Shown piece after piece: positions 45,925-58,065 of a DNA stretch of 64,000 bases (the first letter of the stretch is position 1; the number at the start of each line of letters is the position of its first letter). A program made the position numbers and the translations under genes. The notes under the pieces are model-generated. The model was not told the origin of the DNA, made no database searches, and was given only the letters and a program-made list of their open reading frames with translations. This DNA comes from Rhyzopertha dominica (taxonomy: Eukaryota; Arthropoda; Insecta; Coleoptera; Bostrichidae), in the NCBI GenBank assembly GCA_025024175.1, contig QCXZ01000003.1, positions 55,942,023 to 56,006,022 of the forward strand, given 5' to 3'.

Positions 45925-47599
45925 TCTAGTGCCAACAACAGTTGGACGAGAGAAAGGGGTAGATGGTTTAAAACATTTAAATGACAAAATCCTGGAAAAC
46001 TTAGTTATCGTAAAAAATATTTTAACCTATATTATACGACTGTTCTTACCGGCACAAATGTTTTAAATGTTCTTTGACATGCTTATTTTTGTAATTCAGT
46101 GTGTGATACAGAAAGTAGCAGCTGGGCCCTTCCAACTATAACAGCTACTGGTCACAGGTCAAATAAATTTTTGTAGGTATATACTGAAGCTGTTCGCAAA
46201 GCTTCCGGTATTCTGCATATAGCAGTGGAAACTCCTAGATTAAACACTGGATAAGGCTCTACGCAACACAATATAGCACAGTCTCTGCATCCTGCAAACC
46301 CAACCCGCTCCATGGCGCCGTTGCAGCAGCCCGTGACAGACGCCTAGACAACTAATTTATCACCTTACCTGCAAGCATGCAAAAATGTATGCCTTGGGTA
46401 TGCTATTATTAAACGCATCTCCACCTTTAATTGTAACCAGGATGCCTACATGTCACGCCCGCCACGATAGTTGTGCCCTCTCGGGCTTTATGTCTGCTAT
46501 AAGGAGGCATGAAAAGCTTGATTAATGGACTTTGGCTAAGTGTTATGGGCAGAACGAATAATTATTATGGAAGGCCGGCACGGGATCGGAGAGTATTCTG
46601 AGAAAAGCAGCGAAACATTGGTTCCAAGATATGTGCAACAGTATTTGCAGAAATATGCAATGTAGCACTGGGCATATCAATATCAAAATGCATAGCAGGC
46701 ACTGAAAAATTTAATGTACGTAACACAAGAAGTAAGAATGATCCAAAACTATTGGGATTATTAGCACGCTTCAAAGTTCCTAAATGGGCCGTATTCAAAA
46801 AAATCTTGTTGGCTAAAATATTAACTTTTCTATTATAAATTTTTGAAATTTGTTAGTTGTGATAATTTAGCAATTAATAAAACAGAAGCTTTTATAACAA
46901 ATTTTATTTAATGCAGACCTGATGCTAACTGGCGCGACCCGCGATCTATTTTTATGTGATACTTTATTGGGTTTAAATTTTCCGATGTATAAAATAAAAG
47001 CCTTGCATGTCATAACGAATTTATACAAATTTAATATAAAAACATAAAAATTAGTAAGTAGAAAATTATTTACATATGTTAGAAAAAATTTACAATAGTG
47101 CACAGTAAAATTTATACACGGTATTGAATATGTTCATTACAGCTTGCTAATAAGCACATTACAAGAGTCGCAAACTATTACTTTCACTGCTAAAATGACG
47201 ATTAACTTCTATTATTAATTCTTTGACATGATTCTCTCTGTACCGATTTTCAATGTCCAGTACACATATGTTTTCAATACCGTTTATATAGTAGGAGTAG
47301 AATAGTTCCCAATTCTTCTTATTTCCAAAAAAAAATATACAGGTAGAAACTACGTTTATGACCCTCCGGATTATAAGAAAATTTTAACCTGTGAAGAGAC
47401 AGGGCAGAGGACGATTGCACACCGCAAGCAAAAATTAGAAAGTATGGGCTGCCGCATGAAATTGGAATGTTTACCATTCATGGTTATAAAAATAGATACT
47501 GCTCATTAAATAGGAAATAATACGATTTAGTCCTACATTAAAAGCTATTAGATGAGAAATATTTGTAGTTCAAATAATAATACCAAATAATATTCATTG
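45925..47599. other. Largely unassigned DNA
   Basis: Apart from the frame at 46602-46838, nothing is recognised. 46180-46520 is less AT-rich without open frames. 46867-47103 (minus) is AT-driven. Confidence 0.25.
46602..46838 (+). other. Unassigned 78-codon open frame
   Basis: Starting after TGA at 46599-46601, the frame runs without ATG near its start: IGSKICATVFAEICNVALGI, SKCIAGTEKFNVRNTRSKND and PKLLGLLARFKVPKWAVFKK, to TAA at 46836-46838. Composition is protein-like. The opposite-strand frame at 46565-46798 is its shadow or the reverse. No family was recognised and no good splice acceptor precedes it. Confidence 0.2.
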
Positions 47600-47725
47600 A
47601 TTTATGTGTACGGAAAAAAAAAATTAAAAAAAGCCTTAACACAATTTTTGGATACGGTCCACTCCGCTGCAAAACAGTGGAAAGTGCCGAACCCGTCTGT
47701 TATTTACGACAACTTCAGGTAATAC
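47600..47725 (+). pseudogene. Pipsqueak-type HTH fragment
   Basis: The forward frame reads KKLKKALTQFLDTVHSAAKQ followed by WKVPNPSVIYDNFR. The pattern L-KAL--V------S---AAK---VP-STLYD is a pipsqueak-type helix-turn-helix, found in insect transcription factors and in pogo-like transposases. A donor-like AG|GTAATA follows the last residue at about 47719. It lacks a clear neighbour of either type. A transposon remnant is more likely because nothing else of a gene is visible. Confidence 0.4.
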
Positions 47726-49015
47726 TTGTAAAACATTGTGAGCGATAATCGGCTGTTTGTATAATCATAGATCGTTGCTTCATACTTTATCTGAGGAACT
47801 ACCGATGCGTTCCTCCACCTTTACAAAATGTGCAAAATTCCAGATTGCTCTAATAAAAAAACAATTTGTACTGTTAGTTTTTCGAGTGCTAAAAAATAAA
47901 AAAAGCTCGCGATCGGTGGATAAAAGCAGTTTGTGAATTATTTTTACCGAAATGGATTTTATGTTTTTAAGAATTGAAAACATTTATTTTAGCAATTATA
48001 CGGAGTTAAGTTACAAAACCATGAAGTGAACGAAATTACAGCTTTATACAAAATCAAGTAACTCATAATATTTACAATTAGTGTATATACCATTTTATAA
48101 CGATAAACTACTCTAATTTCCAATAAGCGCCTTAATCATTTACACCCAAGCACTATCTTGCATGTTTCGTAAACAAGTAGTGTAGAATAGCAATATTTGT
48201 AATAAACAAGTCTTTATTACTTTGCACGTAACTTGTGATGCATATTTTAACCTTATATTCCCTGTTCTTTAGTGAAAAAGGCATCAGTTTTTTCAGTGCA
48301 TCAAACGTACCCACGTTAAAATTACGAGTATATCGAAGATACTGTCCACCTTCCAATTTTTTGTTTTTTCACTAGACTTTTTGTTGATAAAAATAGCCTT
48401 TAGTTGGTCTAAAGCATTAGAAAATGCGTACAATTCAGAAAACACATTACATAATTTTCATTAAAATTAACTCCTTAATACAGCCTCTAAAAAAATTAAG
48501 CCAGATGTAGGCGCAGTTTTTCAGGTTTCCGCGTCGCGGAATCTCGGACACCTATGTATCAATGGTCAAGACAACCAAGGAAAGACATTTCTCACACGCC
48601 TAGCATGCGACATCGGTATCCAAATACGATTCATATAATGCATAGCACAAATTAGAATTTTATTGCTCTATTCCCTTTGAAGGCGGAGCCATTTTACATC
48701 TATACAATCTTCCTAATGGGCATCAGAAGTAATGCTGCTGAACACATGTTCCAAAGAAGCGGTCATCGACCCGACCGACCATGGCTTTGCACCGGAGGCA
48801 GGTCGAACTTCTTGTACCGGCCATCGATATTTGGAATCACTTTCGACCAGTGTCCACTTTATCAGACGAGTATGAGAAACGTTCGTTTTTCTCGCTCTGT
48901 CGGCTTAGCTTGTAAGCTACCACGCTGACCAAAGAGTATCTTATCTGTCATTCGGGCAGGCGACCCCCCAAACTGTAAACTTCCAAGTTTATATAGCGAC
49001 AGAGTGATGGATATA
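47726..49015. other. Unassigned DNA
   Basis: The frame 48677-48928 is GC-richer but has no motif. It lies in a patch (48530-48990) of mixed composition. Nothing else is recognised. Confidence 0.25.
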
Positions 49016-49879
49016 CAGGGTATCCACATTTGAGCTTCCATTAGAAGTATATTGGACAGTTGACAGAATTTTGACATTAAAATTTGTACACTGACATTCA
49101 ACTTCGGGGCGAGATGAATGAAAATATTCCCCAAGCTGATANGCTTTGGTTATACCCGAACGTCCTCTTTATTAGCAACACTATTGGTCTAAGATGAACC
49201 GTTTTGGCGTAATTCGCAATTTTTGAAAATCTTTAAGTGAACATTGGTTTCTGAGAAACTGTTTAAATCTACAACCAACAATTTTCACAAAATTAAAAAA
49301 ATGAACTTGTTTTTTTATTAAAACAATTGAAGTTTAATGTTAAAACAAAATATTTTGATGTATTAGTTACAATGTTTGTATAGAAAGACTACCGAGAAGA
49401 AATAATTTTTAATAAAAAGGAAAATGAAAGAGATTCAATATTCTTGCAACCATTCATGTGTAGGTACTTATTTATTATGTAGGGGAAATAAAAACAAATG
49501 CAGAATGATTACAATAACAATAAACGTACAAAGTATGGGCCAGCAAGATATTTCAGGTTCTGTTCGACCGATTTTTCTCAAACTGTGCAAGGGCCTATGG
49601 ATAATTAACATGCATTTTTCGTGTCAGCTCTCGTTTCCGAGCTATGGGCTCAAGTTGCATTTTTTAATGGGAAGGGGGGTCAAAAGGCACATCATTGAAC
49701 AGGATATCTTTTCCTGATTTCAAAAATGTATCACACTTGTACAATTTATTGCTCCTGATTGAGAAAAGTGTGGTAACAAACTTGGGTCTTCGTTATCGCT
49801 AAGTAAGAACAAAAACTCCAGGTGTCTCCATTTTCCCCGTGACTGGCGATAATTTTCATTCACTTTATTTGCAATCGCA
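49016..49879 (+). other. CAGGGTA-type transposon end and AT-rich leader
   Basis: TATACAGGGTATCCACAT at 49012-49029 resembles the ends of the other CAGGGTG elements and may mark an element of which the transposase relic at 49880 is part. The partner end was not found. One N at 49142. 49550-49720 has sequence of the kind seen in transposon 5' UTRs. Confidence 0.3.
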
Positions 49880-50610
49880 ATGCCTCAGTTAACTGAACAT
49901 GATCGCATCGAAATTTTGATGATGATTGGTTATGGAGATAAAAGGCGAAGTTATTCAGAAGTAGTTGCACTCTACAGTGCAATTTATGAAGATCGTGAAC
50001 CAATTGCCAGATCAACAGTTATTAAAACATTGCAACGTTTTGACGAAATCGACGGTGTAAAAATCGTCAAAAACCAGGGCGTCCAAAGGTTGCTACGAGG
50101 GAGGAAAGTAGCTTGAATGTCATTTTAGATGTGCAAGAGAATTCCAAGTGTTCCGTACAACAGCTTGCTCTCACTTACCATATTAGTAGAATATCTGTTC
50201 AGAAAATTTTGAAAAAAGAGAAGTTTCATCCATACAAAATTCACTTATTCCAAAAACTAAGCGAAGATGATTTCGATCGTAGGATAGAATTTTGCGAAAC
50301 TGCTATGAACATGCTAGTTGAAGATTGAATTGAATTATGTTTTCTGATGAAGTGACTTTTTGACTCAATGGTAATGTGAATAGAACAGACATAATTGCAG
50401 ATATTGGTCGGATACAAATCCACGTTGGATGGAGCAAGGCCACACACAACACCCTCAGAAAGTGAATGTCTGGTGTGGTATTATCGGTGAGCACATTATT
50501 GGGCCTTTTTTCATCGATGGAAATTTGAATGCGGTCAAGTATTTACAGCTCTTGCGCGAACACTTTATACGCCTGTTGCCTAATCATGAAAATTCTTAGG
50601 AAACCTTAGT
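49880..50610 (+). pseudogene. Mariner-like transposase relic, family 1, copy 1
   Basis: ATG at 49880 starts MPQLTEHDRIEILMMIGYGD. The HTH region includes SYSEVVALYSAIYEDREPIA and RSTVIKTLQRFDEIDGVK. A one-base shift near 50060 moves GRPKVATREESSLNVIL into the second frame. This continues with QLALTYHISRISVQKILKKE, KFHPYKIHLFQKLSEDDFDR and RIEFCETAMNMLVED, then a stop. After another shift the catalytic segment follows: MFSDEVTF (first Asp), YWSDTNPRWM, KVNVWCGIIGEHIIGPFFID. Homology ends near 50600, before the second and third catalytic residues. The reading order and the single shift in the first half show moderate age. A second copy of the same family is at 61050. Confidence 0.85.
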
Positions 50611-52149
50611 ATGTGCTGCAGTGATAAAGTTGCGAATGCATGACGAACAATTCCGCGCATATTTTTTTGTGAGCATGAATATACGTCNATCGTTTTTGTT
50701 TTAAACCTTAGAAGTATTTTCATAGCTAATAAAATATCCATAATCNCATTTTTTTTCGATAGTTTGTATGAAGTTAGGAGAAATTGTTTTACACTTTTAG
50801 TCCAATTTGAACATTATTGTTTTCATTTCTTTATTAAAGTTTTTTTACTGTTGAAGTTGCCTAATTTGAAATCCAAAGATAATAAAATTTTAAACAAGAC
50901 AACAGAATTGCGGTAAACGACTATCGAACAAATAAAAAAATCTAAAGATTAGAATTATTCTTTGCTGGACGTTAGCTAATACTGACTTGATGTACTAATT
51001 AATTATAAGGTCAATGACGAAATTCCCAGAAAATACTGTCATCGCCATGGGTAAGAGCGTGTCTTATGAGTGTGTGCTTCTATCTTATTATTTGTTCCAT
51101 GAACTCTTGCACAGTTCCCTGAATGAAACGAATCTAAGGAAAAGTGTTAATCTTCCGTTTATGGGAATATTATGTACCTTAATCACAAACAGTGGTATGC
51201 AAGCTTAAATTGAAAAGCAAGCTGAGTGGTCAACATTCTCCTGATTGTTCTTCTCAACTTGTTTCAGGGTACCGATTTTTTTCTGTTTATTCCCTTTCAA
51301 TATCTTTCGGGATCACTATATCATCCTTCCAAAAATGTAAGCTTTAGATAGGATGGCAGCGATCTGCCATGTCTTGGATGTAACTTTATTACAAAGTTTA
51401 TGGTTAAGCTCACGACGGTTAAGATTATTAGCTAAAATAAACTTCGTGTGTGGAAATACCATTGGCGTATAATTGAAAATTAATTTTATTTTATGGGTGC
51501 TTTTAGCGAGTCGATTGTTGAACTTTACACACCCGAGTTGCGGTTGCGATCTACACAGAGGTGCTATTAGGAATTTCTTTGAGTAACCTTGTGGTTACGT
51601 CTCGTTTTTAAGGATAAGCTATTCGACCGTAATGAGCCGAAGCTTGTTACAAACGGTAATAATATTCTCTGAGGTTCGAAGTATGCACTTTCGATGAAAA
51701 CAATAGAAGTCTTCGTGGTGGGCAGTATACTACTCAAGCAAGTGTTCGAGCCTGATAGCGAAGAGGTCAACAAGTGCTGCGCAAGAAAAAAAAACGTAAA
51801 TGAAAATTAAGCTGAAGTGCAATTAACGTATGTAAATACGCAGGTTTGCAGTGGGAAACTAAACAATGTACGCGACAAAAAACAGCGGTGTTAATGAATT
51901 CCAACTCTCGGTCTCGTCGATAATGCAAAAAAATCAATTATAAAACTAGAAACGTATTAAATAGATATCACAAAACATCCGCTAAAACAAGGGCTTCGTT
52001 GGTACACTGTGTGAGATTAATGGCAGTATTAGTAAAACTGGTAGTATTCCGGTAAATAAAACCCATCACTTTGGTAACATGCTCACAGAAGTAAGGGGTA
52101 TAGATAACAAACGCTCATCTAGAACAACATCCAGACCTGTACATTCGAG
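50611..52149. other. Unassigned DNA
   Basis: AT-rich, with Ns at 50688 and 50746. The frames at 51014-51208 and 51567-51773 have no motif. The sequence around 51500-51770 is mixed in composition without signal. Confidence 0.25.
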
Positions 52150-52560
52150 AGAAGGTCATGATTGTATATGTGCATGTTAATGTTAAAGCAAATGAACAAA
52201 ATGCTATTAGCGAGTTCCAAATTTTCGGCATAAACGAAAACATTACATTTAAAATGTGACAGCACGTCACTCACGTAAACACTAAATAAAACTGGACCTA
52301 AGTTAGACCCCCGTATTACGCCACTGGGTGCACAGTAAATGGGAGAGCGAAGTTAAAGGCAATAATTTTTTCAAGCTTTCGAACAAGACCCGAATGGTTT
52401 ACAACATATAATGCCTTTGTCAGATCGGTATAGATGGCATCAGCTTGTCGTCTGCATCTCAAAATATTCACAGTGCAAAATGTACAATTGAACATATATT
52501 CAAAGAAGTCGATTTACGGGTACATAACCATGTGGCCTAAGAAGTACGAATATTCAAATT
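52150..52560 (-). pseudogene. LINE RT fragment, minus strand
   Basis: Minus frames read DAIYTDLTKALYVVNHSGLV then RKLEK (RT motif A, D-SKAFD-VNH--L-KKLE), followed within about 20 codons by GVIRGSNLGPVLFSVYVSDV (GVPQGSNLGPLLF-VY-ND) and VYAENLELAN (YADDLKL). The distance between motifs A and B is too short, so an internal deletion is present. YADD has become YAEN, so no activity is possible. No 3' tail is visible. Confidence 0.75.
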
Positions 52561-53740
52561 ACGGGGGATAATTTAATAATAAAAAAAAACATAATGTTAC
52601 TCGAACAATCTTCCACGATCTAGGTAATACTGCCTGGCGAATAATTGGATTATAAATATGACAAAGAGGCTTACATTAACACGACAACCATTTACAGTAA
52701 ACGCTGAGACTCAGTCGAGAGCTGCAGTGATTTTTTTAATTTATCATAAAACTGTGCTATATTGCTATATTCGAATCATAAGCATCATCATACTCGGTTG
52801 TATCATGATCAGAATCAGTCACAAAGCCAGAGCCAAAATCCTAAATAGGCATTCCAGTTCCTGATAACATGCATTTTTCTGGCGATGCTTGTGTTGCTTC
52901 TTTTTACGTTGACATAATTCCAGAAGTTTTCGGGCTCAATATGTAAGTTGCATTCATCCATCTTAAAGTTTGAGTATTCTGCTACAATTTCAAATAGAAC
53001 TAAATTTAGACATTTTTTCCGAAATAGTGCTCCATTAACTATTTTTTTTCCAAATAAAAGTCACCGTATGGTACATTTTTCATTACAAGAATTAACTTTT
53101 AAATCCAAAACTTTTCATGAATTTAGCGCTATTTATTTCGTATGCGATTAACAGTCGTCCATGATGATAACATCATTTATATACCTATTCAAAGCGTACA
53201 AATATTGTACAAAAATAGGATTAATACAAACCTCGACTATTTTGAGACTTGTAGTAATAATGGATTCAAAATAATACTAATTTTAAAATAATTGGCAAAG
53301 GATTCACAGCACTAAAAGCAATCTGACAGTTGATTCCTTATTTAAGGACATAAAAAGATCATTTAAAAAAACTACACTTTTGTACGTGAAAAGACCAAAA
53401 CCTGTACGAATTAATTAGTCAAAAAATTTTATTACGCAATATTATAGCAAGAATTATGGCTAAAAAAACTAAGATAAAATTGTTTTTTCTTTAAATTCAA
53501 ACATCAAAAGTTTCAAACACTGATCTACAAATAGTTTAGCAGATATCATATATCATCCCAATTTATTGTTAAAATTAGCATTTTTTCACGCATATGGTAA
53601 CGTTTTGCGTCACAATAATTTAAACAAAAGGCAGAGAAAACTACCAAAATTATAACCTTTATGACTCGGTTACGCATTACCTACACCCACATTGCAATTA
53701 TGAAAACAAACTCGCAAGGTCTGAAACACACTTCTCTTAC
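52561..53740. other. Unassigned AT-rich DNA
   Basis: Frames at 52658-52864 and 52948-53151 are without motif. No transposon end is identified. Confidence 0.25.
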
Positions 53741-53926
53741 GTAACATTTTTGATTGACCAAATCGGGATGGTAAAGGCAAACAGTCTCGGGACCGGGTTT
53801 CTCCCAACCATAACTGGAGGGCAATAAATAAAATAAATCTTCTTCAACGACCTCATGAATATTTAGTTGCGTGCAATGGACAGATGTAAAAGAAATTCGT
53901 GCCTTGAGCGTAATGCACAACTTGCC
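53741..53926 (-). CDS. Candidate internal coding exon (186 bp), unknown protein
   Basis: On the minus strand, ATTTCAG ends at 53927 and a second possible acceptor, ATATTTGCAG behind a pyrimidine stretch, ends at 53943. The frame from 53926 runs open for exactly 62 codons to a consensus donor (TTAC|GTAAGAG, cut after 53741). Residues include LNIHEVVEEDLFYLLPSSYG and WEKPGPETVCLYHPDLVNQK. The other two frames contain stops. Composition is balanced and unlike the neighbouring AT-driven frames. The open frame extends beyond both sites (53681-53971). I recognise no family. It is the best candidate for host coding sequence in the window, but no partner exons were found. Confidence 0.4.
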
Positions 53927-54039
53927 CTGAAATGCGTTTAGTCTGCAAATATTTTTCATTAAAAGAAACACTAGACCATTAAATCCGACTGTTGGGGAAT
54001 TAATAAACCGAAACGTATGAACTATACAAGTTATACAAT

Positions 54040-54450
54040 TAACAAAAGGTACTGTGAAAAGAGAAATTGATAGGCATAATTTCGCAAAGTAATTTGCCTC
54101 ATTTCCACACGGAATATAAATTTTCGATTAACATCTCTACATAATAAACCCTAATAATGGTCTAATCGGTAGCCAGGATCGTTAAGCGTATAATATACGA
54201 TCTGTTGAAACCAGGAATCCGAACTAAATCACATACACCATAATTATCGATTTGCATAGCAATGCATAAATTCTTGTTAACGCAATCGGCAATCCATCTC
54301 CGAGACCATGTACGACAGTAATTTAAAACTTAATCCGAATTAATGTACGACTTACAAATGGAACAACTGGGCGTAACAACGAATCCCGTCTGGTGATTTA
54401 AATTCGTAAATAATTCATGCAAAATAAATTTACAGTACGTTTGCATGAAC
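54040..54450. promoter_or_regulatory. Possible non-coding regulatory block with octamer motifs
   Basis: A compositionally complex, frame-poor interval upstream (on the minus strand) of the candidate exon. It contains an ATTTGCAT octamer at 54250-54257 next to an inverse ATGCATAAAT at 54262-54271, ATGCAAAAT at about 54417-54425, GTTTGCAT at 54439-54446, and TAATCC and GGATT motifs. Such POU and homeodomain motif groupings occur in insect enhancers, but in AT-rich DNA they also arise by chance. Confidence 0.25.
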
Positions 54451-56179
54451 AAGTAGGCGCACTGTGCTCCGATGGCTGGAAGAGATAGATGTGCTGCCTA
54501 TATGGTTGTCACTGCAGCAATCATTACAGAAGAAGTCTCTTAAATGATGTTTTCCTAAAAAAGAAGCGACTGAAGCATTATAACATCATACATTCATTTA
54601 CGCGATTAAACTGATATTCGGATTAATAAGATATTTGTCAAAAACAATTATGCTGTTTTGAGATTTTTTGAGGGGTTCCTGACCATTACTCTGTGAATTT
54701 GGAGATAGACATGATAAAAAGAGTTGATTGGAAAGATTTTTTTTATTCACGGGTACATGTTTGACGTTATACGCCATTATACTTATAGGTGCTAGGGTAC
54801 CTGTACTTTTTGTTTCTAATAATCAGTTGATGGGAAATAAAAAATCTGAGATGTTAGAATATTATCAAACGTTAAGGTATACTTTTCTTTATGGACTTTC
54901 AAACCCACCTGTTGCACCGTCAATGCATCAGAATGTAAGGCACCTTTTTTAACATCACCGCAATATACCTGCGTGTAGTGGCATTTAACAAAAAAAGATC
55001 CTTTCAGAAAACTCGAGGCTATTGTTCTGAATACGACGATTGGTTTTCTTCAATTACAATTTTCAATTTGCCCTATCGGAAAATTTTGTATGATTCTACT
55101 ATGCGAAACATTAAATATCACTTTCCTATTGGGTAGTAATGAACTAAATAGACAGCTATAGTATATCAATAACGCCTGAATAAGCTCAAGATTGCATGGT
55201 AAAAACAGCATAATATTATGTACCATAATTGTTAAATAGAAATAAATTTAATTCAGATGCTGTAAGAAATTTTTTCTTCAATAAACTCAAAAGAAGTTTG
55301 TTTGCCTAACCTGTAGATTTCCTGGTGATAAAGTGTTTTCTATTGTTTACGAACCATTCATTGATTGTTATAATGGGCTAAAGTCGGCACTATAAAGGAA
55401 ATGTTATAAACATGTTTAAGGGCTACGTGGAATCGAGAATTATCATGACGAAAAATGACGTCGCTTGTGAGCTGCGTTTTAGGGTATATCGCTGAAAGTT
55501 AATGATAATACAAAGTTATTTAAAATCCAATAGCGGCACACTCCAGCAATAAAAGAATATACGCTGACTGAGACATTCTAACTTTGAAGATTATGGATGC
55601 TCCATTGCATACTCTGAAAGTTTAGGTTATGATTCGTGACGTAACACCAAGACTAATCACCGACAATAATTTGCTGTAACATGATTTTACCTATTACCAA
55701 TGGTATTACTTTGTTATTTATAACGTACCATATGCTGTAATAACGAGTTCAAATACAAATTCAAATTTGTGGAATCCCCGAGTAGCAACTTTGCAACATC
55801 CAAGACGATGAGTTTCATTCGAGCTTTGTCCCGATTTCAGTTTTCATATCATTGATTAAATTAAGTTGGTTGTCAGATTGTCTGCAATATTCCTTTATTT
55901 CTGTCTTTTTTTACTAATTGGCGATGCTCAGTTGCCAAGAACTGAATAACACTAAACAGATCACTTTTTGGATGAATTTTCCATCTTATCAGTATCTAAC
56001 AATTCTTAAAAACCAACTATACTTCAGCGGTGGCCGAACAGTAAACATTAAAAACATAACCTAAGAATTAAAGATTAAAATTTAATAACAGCTTTGTTTC
56101 CTTATTATTGCTTAACAGGTGAATAGAGGTAAACAAAATGAAAACACATAAAAGGAAAGTGTAACGAGTCTGTCGTAGA
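54451..56179. other. Unassigned DNA
   Basis: The plus frame 54728-54952 (75 codons) starts with TTG, not ATG, and has no motif, so I do not call it a gene. The rest is AT-rich. Confidence 0.25.
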
Positions 56180-56615
56180 GATTAAGAGTGTTTGCGTGTG
56201 TGCCACGTTTGGCAACCGGGCGGCAGGAGGAAGTGCGGCAAGTGGGAGACGGTATCCGCGCGCTGGTGGGCAGTCGCAGCGGGAGTGTGGCCTGGTGCTA
56301 AGAAGTTGCGCTGCTGTGGGTGCGTACCATCGAAGTAGCCAGCTATAGGNAACCGGTTGCCGATAGACTGGCACCTCCAAGTAGCTGTAAGCTGTGTATA
56401 TGGGCCTCAGCTTTTTCGTAGAGGAGCTACCAGCATTGTTCACCTGAAGCCGTGCATTGAAGCCTGAGTGACCTTCGACGATAGATCGATTATCCGGCTC
56501 AAGCCTGTCTCAGAATTCCTTTGGTTGCCGGTGTTACGTCATCGTCGGGGAATGCTGAAGAGCCCGGACAGATTTGTCGCTCAATGGTAGATCGCAGTAA
56601 GACTTTTCATTTATT
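56180..56615 (+). promoter_or_regulatory. GC-rich block with donor-like site (possible promoter/5' exon)
   Basis: Composition is markedly GC-rich over about 400 bp, followed by TTACGTCATC (near 56551) and a GTAAGA donor-like site at about 56597. Frames on both strands (112 codons on minus) are by-products of composition. A non-coding first exon on the plus strand, or an LTR-like segment, would fit. No exon further on could be identified. One N at 56350. Confidence 0.25.
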
Positions 56616-57109
56616 TGATTTATTCCCGGAGACTTTCCGTTAATAAGTACTTTATCGTTTGACTAGTGTTTTATTTTCTACTCCTGACCACTCACCTGCC
56701 TTTAAAAAAATATAAAATCTAAGAACCCCACCCTGCAGATAAATTCAGTGACTTTACCTAGCTTTACGGTAATCTACAAAAGCTGAAATTAGCTAACTGA
56801 CGTCATCCATCTATGAAATCGATGGGTTAGTAAAATAATAAAAAATCCGATTACATCGTCTATAAACGCCCATAGATTATTTCTTGGCAGATTTGATCCA
56901 ATATATCAATTATCTATTTTTACCGCAACCCATCCAAGATACTATGCTTGATTTGGCGTCCATCAATCCATGGATAATAAGGTCTCGGCTCCTATGCATC
57001 GTATTATATGTTTGGGTTTTCACTTGTTGTAGTTTATAGTCTGTATTGGTGCTCAAACAACCGTTTATTGAGGACGGCGTTACTAGCGCTGCCGCTAGGG
57101 TCAAAATTT
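56616..57109. other. Spacer with a TGACGTCA palindrome
   Basis: A CRE palindrome lies at 56798-56805. The rest has no motif. The minus frame 56910-57104 is unassigned. Confidence 0.3.
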
Positions 57110-57114
57110 AAAAA

Positions 57115-57410
57115 AAAATTGATATATTGCTTCATGGGTGTATTTGAACGTGCTCTCTGATGCTGTACATGATGGTGCATTTCAAATCTTGATTAGGGGT
57201 CTGACGGATGTGCACCTGGTACCTAAAAGTACCTAAATGTGCAAAATTTCGATGTTCTTCATAGGTGTCGCATGAGTATATTGATACATGTCAAATTAGG
57301 ATTAACATTATGACGGGCATGCACCATAGTACCTAAAGCTGCACAAAAAGATTTTGCTTTGTGAGTGTCGTTGGACGTCCTTTTTGGTGCCGAGTACGAT
57401 GCACCAATCA
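57115..57410. repeat. Degenerate tandem repeat, about 3 units of 105-120 bp
   Basis: Units start near 57128, 57251 and 57354 with TTGCTTCATGGGTGT, GTTCTTCATAGGTGT and TTTGCTTTGTGAGTGT, each followed by GT-CGTTG or equivalent and, later, by GTGCACCTGGTACCTAAA or ATGCACCATAGTACCTAAA. Divergence is substantial. No coding potential. Confidence 0.5.
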
Positions 57411-57879
57411 CGGTATCCAAAGTATGATATTAAATACTGATCTGTGACCAGTGGGTTTCGTTTTGATTAACTTTTGATTGATCAGCTTACACTGTTACAT
57501 TGATTCTAAAAGTCAATATAAATCCATGTTCATTTTTTAAATTATTATCTTTTTCCGACGACCAATGGGAAGACACTTTTTAAATATCATGTGCTGACCA
57601 TGCAACATTTGCAATTATTGCTTTGTCGACAGGAGTATTATTAATGCAAATATTTCTGATAGACACATTACTAGTACTCAAATCAGTTCCGTTGTCATGA
57701 TGACGAAGTCATGGATAAACAGATGAAAGCCTATTTCTGTTAAATATTTTATGTCATTATTTTGCCGTAAACCTGTCGAATGCAACTTTTTCTGCCCAGC
57801 AAATATTTTCACCGAAGAATTATAAGCATATTTACTCTCTCAATTCGTCCTATACCGCAACTGAAATGTTAACATAAAT

Positions 57880-58065
57880 AAGGATAGTATCATAATGCCA
57901 AATACATATTTTATCTGTCGCAACAAACATACTAAACTTATCAAAGTATCTAGTAAACGATTATAGTATCATTTACACTAATGTGTAAAAAAGCATAGCA
58001 GCGGTCCCACTATTGATCTCTGCGGTACACCGCTTCATATGATGGGTAATAAACATAGGCACTGC
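57880..58065 (-). pseudogene. LINE RT fragment, minus strand
   Basis: On the minus strand GVPQRSIVGPLLCFFTH is followed by a stop and degraded sequence. This is RT motif B of a Jockey/CR1-type LINE (GVPQGSILGPLLFLLYIND). No YADD motif can be recognised downstream. Only about 17 residues are clearly preserved. Confidence 0.6.

Noticed and set aside
47780..47983. Minus frame, and on the plus strand a possible THAP start (CKIPDCSNKK)
   Set aside because: Only two cysteines in a suitable spacing, with stops shortly after. Too little to call.
48677..48928. 83-codon plus frame with Arg- and Gly-rich sequence
   Set aside because: No motif, no splice context, and an overlapping minus frame of similar length (48862-49134).
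51675..51690. GGTTCGA resembling a tRNA B box
   Set aside because: No A box at the right distance and no cloverleaf can be drawn. No tRNA gene was found in the window.
54728..54952. 75-codon frame with a hydrophobic start
   Set aside because: It begins with TTG, not ATG, in AT-rich DNA. No motif and no splice or poly(A) support.
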